DNA from: Dendrolimus kikuchii
Lineage: Eukaryota; Arthropoda; Insecta; Lepidoptera; Lasiocampidae
NCBI GenBank assembly: GCA_019925095.2
Contig: CM034411.1
Location: 655,001-719,000, forward strand
Reading direction: 5' to 3'
Length of the DNA: 64,000 bases
Made by a program: the position numbers and the translations under genes. How positions within the stretch are numbered: position 1 is the stretch's first letter; each line of letters starts with the position of its first letter. The notes under the pieces were generated by a model, which was not told where the DNA came from, did no database searches, and was given only the letters and a program-made list of their open reading frames with translations. Below are positions 1 to 10,025 of the stretch, one piece after another.

Positions 1-62
1 ACTACGCTAAACTCCTTCTTCACTGAACTGCCCACTAAACTTTTCACTAAATTCACAACTAA

Positions 63-408
63 ACTCGTTCTTACATACATACATACATAACTTCACGCCA
101 CTTCCCTTGCGGGGTAGGCACGAACAACAGAGCGCCATTTAGGCCCATTCTTACACACCTCACTTGCTTCTTTGACATTCATAACTTTTGTCATGCACAC
201 TCGTCTGTTCTTAAGGCTCCTGACATCACCCTCCGCTAGTACACGATCAGTTTGATCATGGAAGGTGTGTCGTGGCCTTTCACGACTTCTGCATCCATCC
301 ACTTTTGCATTGTATATATGTTTAGTCATTCTTTCATCATGCATTCTTTCCACATGCCCGAACCACCGGAGCATTCCTTTCCTTACCTTCACCCCGACAC
401 TCGTTCTT
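63..408 (-). mobile_element. T-family LINE 3' fragment with 10-bp TSD
   Basis: The minus strand encodes a C-terminal LINE peptide of about 99 residues (LRWFGHVERM near the start, YPARE near the end) followed by a short (TATG)n tail. The element occupies 73-398. ACTCGTTCTT flanks it at 63-72 and 399-408, so this is a target-primed insertion and not a host gene. The peptide resembles the tail that follows reverse transcriptase in several insect LINEs; the clade cannot be fixed from this piece alone. Confidence 0.85.
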
Positions 409-744
409 GTCTTCTATTAAACTTCTTTTTCAACTCTTTCGTATAGCACTTGTCGCTTCGCTGTCTTGAACTGAACTCAACTCTAAACTGCCCGATAGGC
501 GCGCCTTACGCTGCTTCTATACCCAGAAGAATCTTCTGGAACCCATAATTTCGATCTTCTTTTCGTTGTTCTTTTATTTACTATCTATCCCTTTCTAAAC
601 ATCTATCTATCACTGTCTTTCCTTCCCGAGCCTTCTATTCTAGAACTTTCGTTCATCATCTATCCCTTTCTAACATATATCTATCTCTGTCTTTTCCTTA
701 GAACCAACCGACCAGTACACATAATTAAAACTAAGTTTTAACTT
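409..744. other. No gene seen; imperfect 72-bp direct repeat
   Basis: Pyrimidine-rich sequence with no coding signal. Two similar copies of a ~45-bp segment (584-628 and 658-702, sharing CTATCCCTTTCTAA) lie about 74 bp apart, an imperfect tandem duplication. Confidence 0.5.
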
Positions 745-872
745 CCACAGCGTTTTGCGAAGCAGTAGTAAATTAATTTAGAGTAGAGATTCCCATAGAG
801 TGTGTAATAACCATAAACACGTAGTTTAAGGATTACAACATAGTTTAAAAAATATTTAGAAATGGGATAAAG
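745..872 (+). mobile_element. 5'-truncated retroposon 3' end with half of the shared hairpin module
   Basis: TTTTGCGAAGCAGTAGTAAA (753-772) matches the distal arm and flank of the hairpin module seen at 26.9 kb (there on minus). The following block containing AATAACCATAAACAC is shared too. The 5' arm of the hairpin is missing. Confidence 0.5.
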
Positions 873-1089
873 TCTATACTTATAATATTATAATACGAAA
901 GTTTGGATGAGTATTTGATGCTCGATCGTGCCAGAACTGTTGAACGGATTTGCATGAAATTTGGCACAGACATAGATTATAGTCCACAATAGCATATGGG
1001 CTATTTTTTCCTTGTTTATTTTATCCCGGAAAATTGTACTGTTCCCGTGGGACAACATTATCGCGTGTGAAGCCGCGGGCAAAAGCTAA
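873..1089 (+). mobile_element. Short non-autonomous Helitron
   Basis: Starts with TCTATACT and ends with the Helitron-type CTRR terminus CTAA followed by T, just after a GC-rich segment (AAGCCGCGGGC). No TSD is visible, as expected for Helitrons. The 217-bp length fits short lepidopteran Helitrons. No coding capacity. Confidence 0.65.
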
Positions 1090-1171
1090 TAAACATATAT
1101 GAGAAAGAAGGAATAAAAATTGCCTCCTCTATGTTCTCCAGAGAAGGACTAAAATAATAATAAAAAAATAT

Positions 1172-1620
1172 TAGTATGGGACGCGTCTTGCGTCGATACT
1201 TTGGCAGCATCCCATCTTCCAGCTACTAGCATGTCTGCCGGTACAGCTGCTGCACAACAGGAGGCCCTAAAACGCCGCAAATACTCGGCCATCGGAAATG
1301 GCTACATATTTGCGGCTTTTGGGGTCGAGACCCTGGGACCATGGGGGCCTGAGGCGCACAAGCTTTATCGGGACATAGTCAAACGTCTGGTGGATGTCTC
1401 ACGTGACCAAAAGACTGGTTTATACCTCGCACAGCGCATCAGCATTGCCATTCAGAGAGGCAATGTGGCCAGTCTTTTGGGCACGTTTCCGACTGACAGC
1501 GGTCTAGAACTAGATTTTATACTTTAATTTTAGTTTGTATATATAGTTTATTTTTAGTTTAATTTATTGTATAGTTTAATTTATTTATAATTTAGTTTAT
1601 TTATAATTAGATACATATTT
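1172..1620 (+). mobile_element. LINE C-terminal fragment (QRGN type) and 3' UTR
   Basis: An open frame in phase from about 1176 to 1527 encodes a LINE polyprotein tail with the motifs LKRRKY, GVETLGPWG and QRISIAIQRGN...LLGTF, known from the C-terminus of invertebrate non-LTR retrotransposons. There is no ATG in a suitable place: the frame begins inside the protein, so this is a 5'-truncated copy. It is followed by a T-rich 3' UTR also found at 60.5 kb. The LINE clade is not resolved. Confidence 0.75.
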
Positions 1621-2044
1621 ATTTTTAAATACTATGTTAATGATTTTGAAAAAATATTATGTCATATATTTTGCTGTATCAGCTGGCAACCCTGGTAAAT
1701 AGTGACCTCGAGTGTGGCCATAAGTGAATTTGGAATTTTTCCGCCGCCTCAAACGCTCCCGGCGATGGTAATGAACCCGCGACAGACGGCGCAGGGGTCT
1801 GGCATTATGGTAATCACCACCTGTTATCGCCACCAACTTTCCAGGGAAACTTTTCTGTTGACTGATGTATGTACATAATTTTTCATCCGGAAAATTTTTG
1901 AATTTTCCGACTTTAGGGTGATGATCTACATTGGGGACTGAGTTCCGCTTTTGTCATCTTGACTGCTCCAATTTGTTATGTAGAGATATGCAAGCCGCCA
2001 AATTTTGAAAAGTGAGTTTCTTTCTAGAAATGACCATGATGAGA
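1621..2044. other. No gene seen
   Basis: AT-rich at first, then a GC-richer stretch near 1740-1830. I see no convincing ORF, tRNA or transposon terminus. Confidence 0.4.
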
Positions 2045-2196
2045 AATGACCAGGAGGTCAGCAGACAGGCAGATGGCCCACTTGATGGAAAGCGGTTACC
2101 GTCGCATATGGACATTTGCAACACCAAAGTTGCTCTACACATGCGCTGCTGCTCTCTTAAGGGAGACTGGAACCTGGTCACTAATGCCGGAACAAA
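2045..2196 (-). mobile_element. D-family SINE-like repeat, 5'-truncated
   Basis: Carries the D-family 3' half: the CAGCAGACAGGCAGATGG motif, then GGACATTTGCAAC, and stops within the GGTCACTAATGCCGGAACA segment. Both strands look weakly coding only because the repeat itself is conserved. Confidence 0.75.
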
Positions 2197-2267
2197 TTAA
2201 TTTATAAACATTTATATATTTTGTAGATATGTATTTGTATGGTGTTTATATTAAGTTTTTTTTTTTT

Positions 2268-2518
2268 ACGGCCTCTGTGGTTGAGCGGGCTAAGCCTTTG
2301 CCGGCCTACCTCACTGCAACGCAGAGGCTCCGGGTTCGATTCCTGGTATATTAAATTTCGAAAAACGTATTTTCTCCTTTATTTACTATGGTCTGGGTGT
2401 CTGGAATCGGCCCCAGAGTAGTCCGTTATATATTACCCATAACACAAGCGTAACTTGCTTAATTTGGGGATATACAATGTGTGTGTTTGTCTGCCGATTA
2501 TTATTATTATTATTATAT
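2268..2518 (+). mobile_element. SINE-B: tRNA-headed SINE
   Basis: The head has RNA polymerase III promoter boxes: an A box around TGGTTGAGCGGG and a B box GGTTCGATTCC. The body ends in TTTGTCTGCCGATTATTATT with a (TTA)n tail. Related copies are at 9747-9990 (minus) and 28751-29085 (plus). Confidence 0.85.
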
Positions 2519-2595
2519 ATCTATGTAATATATACAATTTCTGCATATATATATCATTTATGTACTTATTATTAAAATGTAAGTAGTTCGTACTA

Positions 2596-2917
2596 TATGT
2601 TGTGGCAGTTGCACCTCGGCTTGTAAATGAAAATTCGACGTAATAATGGACTGTATGATTATTATTTATAAATACATTATACATTTAAAGAGTATAACAA
2701 AGAGAGTACAATATAGCTGAGTGGCTGAATTGATAATTTTTCTTGAAGTGGTAGTATCAGCAGTATGTCATTTTCAGTTTTTTCGGCCTCCTATACCCGC
2801 ATTCCGTCCGACGCCTAGTTGCTAATCGCGCTAGCTATGGGCGTCGGCGGTATGCGGGGCGCGGAGTGTAGATGTGCTCCGGCGGGCGGGTCAGGGGGGT
2901 GCTCTCTGTCCGCAACA
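2596..2917 (-). repeat. 3' LTR of BEL element 1
   Basis: Full-length LTR beginning TGTTGCGGACAG on minus. The gag-pol frame runs about 100 nt into it (stop at 2815-2817), so the start of U3 is coding. The outermost bases (CACAACATA) differ slightly from the family end CCACCAATA. Confidence 0.85.
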
Positions 2918-5900
2918 TCCTCCCCCCGGCGCAGATCCTCGAAGCCATCTCTTCTCGTCAGGACGATGAGCCTCCTTACTGGTCTCCTGAAGATGCCTCC
3001 CCGCGTTCGCACGTCCGCGCTCCGTATTATGTTGTCCGGTCCGCGATAAGTGCGCTCGATTTGACCCCGGGGCCATACGTTACGTGGCAACAGACCGTCC
3101 GCAATGATAACGACGTCTCCAACACGTATGCTTTCCTCACGTCGTCTTACGTCGTCCCTCGGTGCCAATGTAGGTAAGTACTCGCGTAGCCAACGAGTCC
3201 AGAACATGTCCGCTAAAGCTTGAGTGGCGATCCATGTCTTCCTGTCTGCTAACTCGTTCGTTCCCGTGATTGGCAAGCCCGTCGCCGACCCGATTAGAAA
3301 GTGGTTCGGGGTGAGCGCTTCGTCGTCTTCAGGGCTCACCGACACGTGAGTTAGCGGGCGCGAGTTTACGGTATGTTCTATTTCCGTGATGACAGTCGTA
3401 AGTGTTTCTTCTCTGGGAGCTTGTTCCGCCAATGTCGCGTGGAGTGCCGTCTTCACCGACCGAATTAACCGTTCCCAAGCTCCCCCCTGGTTCGGTGCGC
3501 CGGGATCGATGAAACGCCACGCTAAGTGTCTCCCTTTTACGTGATCTGGCATCTCTTCCTTCCATCTCGCGTACGCCGTTAGTAACTCTGTGTCCGCTCC
3601 ATGGAAATTCGTTGCATTATCAGACCATATCACTTGAGGCCAGCCGCGTCGTGCTCCCATCCTTCTTAGGGCCATGATAGCAGAGTCTGTGCTAAGGCTT
3701 GCTATAAGTTCCATATGAATGGCACGAGTCACCATACATGTAAACAGCATTCCCCATCGTTTTTCTTTGCGACGTCCTATGGTCACCCATATGGGGCCAA
3801 AACAGTCAATTCCGCAATTGGTAAAAGGCCGTGCGTAGGCAGCTAGACGGTCCTTTGGCAGGTTTCCTTTCACCGGTACTGTCGGCGCAGTCTTCTTCAA
3901 ACGACAGACCGTACATTGCCGCAGGATGTTTCGCACCGTAGGTCGCACTCGTAGCACCCAGTATTTTTGCCGGACGTTGTTTACGACATGTTCTCTCCCT
4001 ATGTGATGATGCTGTTCATGTTCACCTCTTATAATCAGCCGAGTGAGGTGATGTGACCCGTCTAAGATCGGTGGGTTGCCGGTAAGCTCGCGCAGGGTGG
4101 CCGCATTGATCCTGCCGTTTAGCTTTATTACCCCGTCCCCCCCGTATTCGGGGTCGAGCTTATAAAGCCGGCTGTCACGTGACACGCGTTCTCCTTTCTT
4201 CAAACGCTCGTAATCCTTCGGGAAGCTTTCCTGTTGCGCTTGACGAATGAGTAAACGTTCAGCTCTCTCTATGTGTCGCGTTTCCATAGTGCGAGTCCTT
4301 CGTCTGCACTTGTCGATAAAGGCGAGCGCGTAGGCGGTCGCTCGTAGCAATTTTCCGTATGACGAAAATCTTGTGACGTCAACGAGTGGCTTTTCATCGG
4401 TCGTGTAAGTTACCACGACCTCGTCATCTTCGGTTTCCGTCGGTTCTTCTTTCGGCCAATTCGTCGGGGGTCCATGGAGAAATTCCGGGCCTTTAAACCA
4501 GCGGTCGTCCGTTTTCATACTCGAGACGTTAATCCTGGTTGCGTCGTCGGCGACGTTGTAACTTGTCGGCACCCATCGCCATTGCTCAGACTCGGTTATT
4601 TCGCCGATTTCGCTCAGTCTGTGTGCAACGTATGGGGTATATCGTACCGAGTCGTTTCTTATCCAGTGAAGAACGGTCTTCGAGTCGCTCCAAAAGATGA
4701 CGTCATAACGCTTGAAACTATGTTCCTTTTTTATTTCCGCCGCTAACCTGGCTCCTATTAGCGCGGCTTGTAGCTCCATCCGCGGGATGCTTTGCGCCTT
4801 CATCGGGGCCACTTTCGCTTTTCCCGCGATTAAAGTGACGCCGACGTTCCCGTTGCGCTGCTCAAAGCGCCAGTAAGCCGCTGCTGCGTAGGCCTGTTCG
4901 CTGGCGTCCGTAAAGACGTGTAATTGCATGTTTACGACGTCTCTATCCCCTCCATAGCACCGCGGTAATCTTAACTCTTTTATAGAGTTTAAGTCACGGA
5001 TCCATTCTTCGAATTCACTTGCCTCTTCCGTTGGCAAGGGTTCATCCCAGCCTAGCTTAAGCCTCCAGAGTCTTTGTAGCACTATCTTCGCCCTTATAGT
5101 GTACGGGCTGAGTAAGCCTAATGGGTCGAAAAGTGACATGACCATGCCCAGGGCCTCTCTCTTGGTGGGTGTTTGCGTGCCGCATTTTATGCTGTGTGGA
5201 ACTCTTGGCATAGCGGTATTAAACGCGAGTTCATCCGTTTCCGGCATCCATAACACACCCAATGTCTTCCCGTAGGGATGCGCGCTAGCACCGAGCTCTT
5301 TGGGCTGTCTGGCTCTCTCTTCATCCGGGATATTTTCCATAAGGCGCTCGCGATTCGTATCCCATCCCGCGAGCTGAAAGCCGGCCTTCCTGTGCACTTC
5401 TTGTACTTCCGCTATCGCCTTGGCCGCTTCCGTTTCCGTTTCGAAGCTTTGAACCCAGTCGTCCATGTAGTGGTTTTGCGTGATTGAGTGATACGCCCGT
5501 GGGTATGTTTCCTTATGATCACTCGCATTCCTATCTCTCACGCTATGTGCGAGGAATGGCGAGCTTCGTGCTCCGAATATCATAGACGTCATAACGTAGC
5601 GCCGAGGCGGGTTATGGCGGTCGTCACCGCGCCATAAGAAGTGCTGCGCCGCTCTGTCTTCTTTCCTTATCTTCACCTGAAGGAACATGTCACGTATGTC
5701 AGCTGTTACGGCGATCTTCCCTTCCCGGAATCTGAACAGGATTCCGTATAAGGCACGTAGCAAGTCTGGCCCATCCAGTAACGCATCGTTCATGCACACC
5801 CCGTTTGAACGGGCGGCAGCGTCAAATACCAGTCTCACTTTGTCAGGCTTATTCGGGTTCGTAACGGCGAAGTGAGGCATGTACCACATGCGTTGGTTTC

Positions 5901-8475
5901 CTTCGTGGCTTCGTTCGCAAGGCTCGGCGTATCCTTTTGCTAGTAGCCTGTTGACCTGGGCCGTGTATGCTTGTTTAAACTGCGGCGACTTATCCATTTT
6001 GCGCTCGATCCCGCGTAGACGACGCACTGCCATGTCGTAGCTCGGTGGCATGGTGACGTCATCGTTTCGCCAGGGCAGTCCGACTTCGAAGCGGCCGTTT
6101 TCTCTCTTCACGGTCTCTGAAAATATCTTCAGCGCCCGTTGTTCTTCCGCTACAGGTTTCACCTTGTTCGATATACCGAGTGCGTCGATATCGAAATGAG
6201 ACTTCACTATTTCGAATAATTCGTCCTTTTCCCGCGGCTCTTTATCTTGCCACGTTCGGACGTGTAATACGGTGTCGTTTCCCTGCGTCACCAGGCCTCT
6301 GGGTGCACTCCCGTGTATGGTCCACCCCAAGAGGGTCAGGGAAGCGGCTGGTTGGCTCTTCTTTCCTGCCAACAGTTTTCTAGTCACGATCAGATGCCAG
6401 TTGTCAGCTCCAATTAATACGCGCGGCTTGGCGTTCATAAAGCACACGTCGTCTATATGAAGCGTCTTCAAATGGTGTAACTGTCGTATGACTTCAGACT
6501 TAACGGAGTGAGTTCCCAGTGCGAGTTTCTTCACGGTGCGCGCCTTGATAGGATGGTAGTGCGGTTGCGCTCTTCCGCGCACCGCGACGCTCACCATCCT
6601 ACTTTCCGCTTCCCGCTGGCTCGACGTGATGCCGTGAATGTTCAATGGCCTCCTCGGGCCATCTGCCCCTAGCATCCCGGCTATCTCCTCGTCGACGAGC
6701 GTGATCGTGGACCCTTCATCCAGCAGCGCGTACGTGCTCACTTCCTTTCCGTTAAGCCCCTTGACGGTAATCGGACACACCTTCAATAACACTCTTCTCT
6801 CGGTGTTAGAATTGTGTGCCGATGCCGTCATGACCGACTCCTCTCTGTCGGCCGGTTGACTGACCGACTCCGCTCGGTCGATCGGTCCACTGACGGCTCC
6901 AGTTTCCCTTCGTTGGTGTAGAAGTGCGTGATGCGGCTCGCGGCATTCATTAACACCGCACTTCCTCGCCTTACAACGGAACCGTCTGTGTTTACTTAGT
7001 AGGCACAAAAAACATATTCTCGTTTCCTTGGCCCACTCCCATCTGGCTGGCAACGACATCGAAGCCAGCTTGCCGCACTGCGTTGTCTGGTGCTCAGCTC
7101 CGCAACAGTAGCACACGATCTTGGCTTCCGTTGTAGCATACACACGGCGACGCTCGTTCATCCTCGGCGGCTTCACTTTATTTTCTTTAGTGACGTTTAC
7201 ACTCGTCGTAGGCAGTGATGACGTCATGAAAGAATACTTCATTGCTCTGTCTGCTTCGCCCGTTAGAAATTTCGATAGTGTCATAATCTCCGGCTCGTCT
7301 CGGCTCGAGAATTCATCTGCAAAGTCGCACCATTTCGTTCGTAGATGCGGGCTGAGCTTCTCGACGACTTGTCGTGTCAACATAGGGTTAAGTAAATATC
7401 CCTTGTTGTCGACACACGAGATGACCGTCACTATATTCTGCAGTTTGGTGGCTAGGCTGTTGAGTTCGCTGGCAGACGAACCCGATCGTGGCAACTTCTT
7501 GATGTCTTCCAATGCGCGACTGATTATGATCTCTGGACGTCCATAGCAGCGCTCCAGCGTCTTCATAATGATCGCAGGGTCCACGGCGGTATACAGCAGG
7601 GCTGTCACGCACTCCCTTGCTTCGCCTTTAAGGCAAGTGCGTAGACGGCCTAAGTTCTCCGCAGGTGAAAATCCGTGTAAGCTCGTCGACTCGCGCATTG
7701 CAGCTTTAAACGGTAGCCACTCTCCCGGGGCCCCGCTAAAGGTAGGCAGCTCCTGGCACTGTCGCGGTGTCGGCCTGTTGCGTGTCATGCGCTCCAGTAC
7801 GTCTGCTAGACGGTCGATTCCACGATCCCTGGATCTGGTCGGCGTCGGCGATCTTGCGTTGCGCGGCGTTCTGAACGTCACACGAGCGGTCTGGTCGTTC
7901 GTTTCTGCAGACCGGTCCCGCGCCATTGGATACTCTTCCCTTGCTCTTCCCGCAGCGTCTAACGGTGGTCGCGGTCCGGCTCCTCTCGTTCCGGGCTCGG
8001 TCCTGTCGCCTGCGCTCGGCGACTCCCCCCGTATGCGGGTATTCTTCAACCACTCTGTTATATTTCTCTCTGTTTCCACCCCATCGTCTTCACACACGCT
8101 GTTCCCGTCTGTCTGCTCCTTGAGGGCGGCTATGTTCGCAGCGACCCTCTTCTTGATCAGCGACACTTGTAACCGGAGCTCCTCCCGACGGATTGCGGCG
8201 ATTTGTTCTTCTGCTTCCAGTTCCACTTGCCTCACCAAAGTGGCGGCGCTGAGCTGCGAACGGTGTGATCGGACGGACGGTGATCGCGATTGGCGTTCAG
8301 TACGAATCGCGGTGTGTACTTGCGCGGTCGTCGTCTGTTGCATTCCGGGCGACGCGGGTCGCGATACGTTCGGCGCGGACGCGGACGCGGATATATGTAC
8401 GGACGGCGACGCGGGGGGTTCTTGATACGCTCTCTGCACTCTGTCTTCGGCGGTCTTGCTCCTGGTGTTCGGCAT
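2815..8475 (-). CDS. BEL/Pao gag-pol polyprotein (1886 aa)
   Basis: Replication polyprotein of the retrotransposon; it would act in cytoplasmic particles and at the integration site. ATG at 8473-8475. Visible parts: an Arg/Ser-rich N-terminus; a gag region around residues 245-400 resembling DUF1759; CCHC knuckle C455-C467 (CX2CX3HX4C) and a second Cys/His cluster; an aspartic protease with LLDEGST (D586); RT with YMDD at 1003-1006; RNase H with FTDASE (D1190); an integrase zinc site ending C1521/C1524; catalytic D1557, D1619 and E1668; and a C-terminal DUF5641-like segment. No frameshift or internal stop. Length is normal for the family. It differs from the element 2 protein at about a dozen residues. 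All key catalytic residues I can check are present. The dense opposite-strand ORFs here are shadows. Confidence 0.95.
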   Translation of the reverse strand: MPNTRSKTAEDRVQRAYQEPPASPSVHISASASAPNVSRPASPGMQQTTTAQVHTAIRTERQSRSPSVRSHRSQLSAATLVRQVELEAEEQIAAIRREELRLQVSLIKKRVAANIAALKEQTDGNSVCEDDGVETERNITEWLKNTRIRGESPSAGDRTEPGTRGAGPRPPLDAAGRAREEYPMARDRSAETNDQTARVTFRTPRNARSPTPTRSRDRGIDRLADVLERMTRNRPTPRQCQELPTFSGAPGEWLPFKAAMRESTSLHGFSPAENLGRLRTCLKGEARECVTALLYTAVDPAIIMKTLERCYGRPEIIISRALEDIKKLPRSGSSASELNSLATKLQNIVTVISCVDNKGYLLNPMLTRQVVEKLSPHLRTKWCDFADEFSSRDEPEIMTLSKFLTGEADRAMKYSFMTSSLPTTSVNVTKENKVKPPRMNERRRVYATTEAKIVCYCCGAEHQTTQCGKLASMSLPARWEWAKETRICFLCLLSKHRRFRCKARKCGVNECREPHHALLHQRRETGAVSGPIDRAESVSQPADREESVMTASAHNSNTERRVLLKVCPITVKGLNGKEVSTYALLDEGSTITLVDEEIAGMLGADGPRRPLNIHGITSSQREAESRMVSVAVRGRAQPHYHPIKARTVKKLALGTHSVKSEVIRQLHHLKTLHIDDVCFMNAKPRVLIGADNWHLIVTRKLLAGKKSQPAASLTLLGWTIHGSAPRGLVTQGNDTVLHVRTWQDKEPREKDELFEIVKSHFDIDALGISNKVKPVAEEQRALKIFSETVKRENGRFEVGLPWRNDDVTMPPSYDMAVRRLRGIERKMDKSPQFKQAYTAQVNRLLAKGYAEPCERSHEGNQRMWYMPHFAVTNPNKPDKVRLVFDAAARSNGVCMNDALLDGPDLLRALYGILFRFREGKIAVTADIRDMFLQVKIRKEDRAAQHFLWRGDDRHNPPRRYVMTSMIFGARSSPFLAHSVRDRNASDHKETYPRAYHSITQNHYMDDWVQSFETETEAAKAIAEVQEVHRKAGFQLAGWDTNRERLMENIPDEERARQPKELGASAHPYGKTLGVLWMPETDELAFNTAMPRVPHSIKCGTQTPTKREALGMVMSLFDPLGLLSPYTIRAKIVLQRLWRLKLGWDEPLPTEEASEFEEWIRDLNSIKELRLPRCYGGDRDVVNMQLHVFTDASEQAYAAAAYWRFEQRNGNVGVTLIAGKAKVAPMKAQSIPRMELQAALIGARLAAEIKKEHSFKRYDVIFWSDSKTVLHWIRNDSVRYTPYVAHRLSEIGEITESEQWRWVPTSYNVADDATRINVSSMKTDDRWFKGPEFLHGPPTNWPKEEPTETEDDEVVVTYTTDEKPLVDVTRFSSYGKLLRATAYALAFIDKCRRRTRTMETRHIERAERLLIRQAQQESFPKDYERLKKGERVSRDSRLYKLDPEYGGDGVIKLNGRINAATLRELTGNPPILDGSHHLTRLIIRGEHEQHHHIGREHVVNNVRQKYWVLRVRPTVRNILRQCTVCRLKKTAPTVPVKGNLPKDRLAAYARPFTNCGIDCFGPIWVTIGRRKEKRWGMLFTCMVTRAIHMELIASLSTDSAIMALRRMGARRGWPQVIWSDNATNFHGADTELLTAYARWKEEMPDHVKGRHLAWRFIDPGAPNQGGAWERLIRSVKTALHATLAEQAPREETLTTVITEIEHTVNSRPLTHVSVSPEDDEALTPNHFLIGSATGLPITGTNELADRKTWIATQALADMFWTRWLREYLPTLAPRDDVRRREESIRVGDVVIIADGLLPRNVWPRGQIERTYRGPDNIIRSADVRTRGGIFRRPVRRLIVLTRRDGFEDLRRGEDVADREHPPDPPAGAHLHSAPRIPPTPIASAISN

Positions 8476-8977
8476 CTTCGGTCCTTGCCTTAGCCTAACA
8501 CGTATGACCGACTACCCTGACCAGTGTGTATATATGTGTGTGTATAACCGACGATCCTAATTTACTACACTAAACACTAAACACTGAGACCTTTGACCGA
8601 CCTAACTGGAAACAGCGCACCGTCTATGACTTTGTGAACTGGCCGTTTGGCACCGTTAGGTGGACAGTCACTCGGTCACGGTACGAAGTAACGTTATTCT
8701 TTCTTCCGGTCTTGATCCTGCAGACGCGTAGCCTCGGCGTCCGGGGCAGGAACTCTTGGTCTCCTGGTACGTAGTCCGGCAGGAACTCTTGGTCTCCTAG
8801 TACGTAGTCCGGGCTGCCCACGATGATCTTCTATAATAATCTTCTTTCTTCTTTAGGGTGCCGCTACGAGACCGTATAGAGTTGGTCTTTCTTCTTTCTT
8901 GAGGTTTCGATGGAGCAAAAGACACTGCTCGTTTCTTCTTTGCGATTCTTCTATCCGGCGGCGAAGTACCAAAAAAC
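8476..8977 (-). other. 5' leader of BEL element 1 with a 33-bp tandem duplication
   Basis: Untranslated leader between LTR and ATG. A ~33-bp unit containing CAGGAACTCTTGGTCTCCT occurs twice in tandem at about 8744-8809; the same duplication is in element 2. A primer-binding site may begin at TGGTACTTCGCCG, a few bases inside the LTR end, but I could not assign the tRNA. Confidence 0.6.
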
Positions 8978-9191
8978 TATTGGTGGCAGTTGCACCTCGG
9001 GTTGTAAATGAAAATTCGACGTAATAATGGACTGTATGATTATTATTTATAAATACATTATACATTTAAAAAGTATAACAAAGAGAGTACAATATAGCTG
9101 AGTGGCTGAATTGATAATTTTTCTTGAAGTGGTAGTATCAGCAGTATGTTCATTTTCAGTTTTTTCGGCCTCCTATACCCGCATTCCGTCC
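8978..9191 (-). repeat. 5' LTR of BEL element 1, U3 end missing
   Basis: Matches the LTR from its inner end (CCACCAATA on minus) out to GGACGGAATGCGGG, then stops. A GGGTATAGG TATA-like motif is still inside. The outer ~107 bp of U3 and the TSD are absent. Confidence 0.85.
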
Positions 9192-9344
9192 ATGGTAATA
9201 ACAGGGTAGGCGGGGGAGTGATGTTAAGTCAGCTTTCGTAGTGTTACCACGTTAGAAATTATATAGGACATTTCTTAGATGAATTTATCTCCTACTTAGA
9301 GGTTCTAGGAAAATCCATCCGTGAAGCTATTAAAGCTGTTTTTT

Positions 9345-9645
9345 AATAAGCTTTTATTAGCTACATACGTATGTTAGTAACGGAATGTTTCAAGTTAAAT
9401 TTCATAGACTTCCCGGTTTTCGATTGAGCTGAAATTTTGCACGTATGTGTATATCGCGTGACGATGCAATAATATGGTACCGTGGAGCTGATCTGATGAT
9501 GGAATCGGAAGGTGGCCATAGGAACTCGTGTACTAAACAAGATAGACCCGTCGTGTTTGGGCTCGTTTTACTTGTCTTGGTTAGCACTCTGCTAGCTAGT
9601 GTTTAAAAACCTTTTTAAAAAAAGCTTATTTTTACATAACGTTCC
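9345..9645. mobile_element. MITE-like repeat with AAGCTT-containing ends
   Basis: The ends are inverted (AATAAGCTTTT on the left, AAAAAAAGCTTATT on the right). The interior shares a block, including AAACACGACGGG read on the other strand, with the inverted copy at 54795-55135. No coding capacity. Confidence 0.6.
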
Positions 9646-9746
9646 ATTTTATCATAAGAGTGTATTGTCTAAAAAATGAAAAATAAATAATAGTTTAAAA
9701 AATACGCTTCTTAGAAAATCCAACTAAAAAATAGAAAATATATTTT

Positions 9747-9990
9747 AATAATAATAATAATCCGCAGACAAACACACACATTGTATATTCCCAAATTAAG
9801 CAAGTTACGCTTGTGTTATGGGTAATATACAACGGACTACTCTGGGGCCGATCCCAGACACCCAGACCATAGTAAATAAGGGAGAAAATACGTTTCCGAA
9901 ATTTACTATACCAGGAATCGAACCCGGAACCTCTGCGTTGCAGTGAGGTACGCCGGCAAAGGCTTAGCCCGCTCAACCACAGAGGCCGTC
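9747..9990 (-). mobile_element. SINE-B copy
   Basis: Minus-strand copy of the 2268-2518 SINE with B box (GGAATCGAACC on plus), A box and an (AAT)n tail at the left edge. Confidence 0.85.
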
Positions 9991-10025
9991 AAAATAAATT
10001 TTAATAAATTTGAATTCATTTTGAA

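Larger units (their letters stand above)
2596..9191 (-). mobile_element. BEL/Pao LTR retrotransposon, element 1
   Basis: On minus, the order is truncated 5' LTR (8978-9191), ~500-nt leader, a single gag-pol frame (2815-8475) and a complete 3' LTR (2596-2917). Domain order (gag, protease, RT, RNase H, integrase) is that of BEL/Pao. The 5' LTR lacks its first ~107 bp compared with the solo LTR at 31311-31630, and no TSD is visible. The two LTRs differ at about three positions over the shared part, so the insertion is young but not brand new. Flanks differ from those of element 2, so the two are independent insertions. Confidence 0.95.

Noticed and set aside
7568..8425. 285-codon plus-strand frame opposite BEL gag (and its twin at 45237-46094)
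   Set aside because: It mirrors the gag coding strand in a GC-rich region and has no domain; a shadow ORF.
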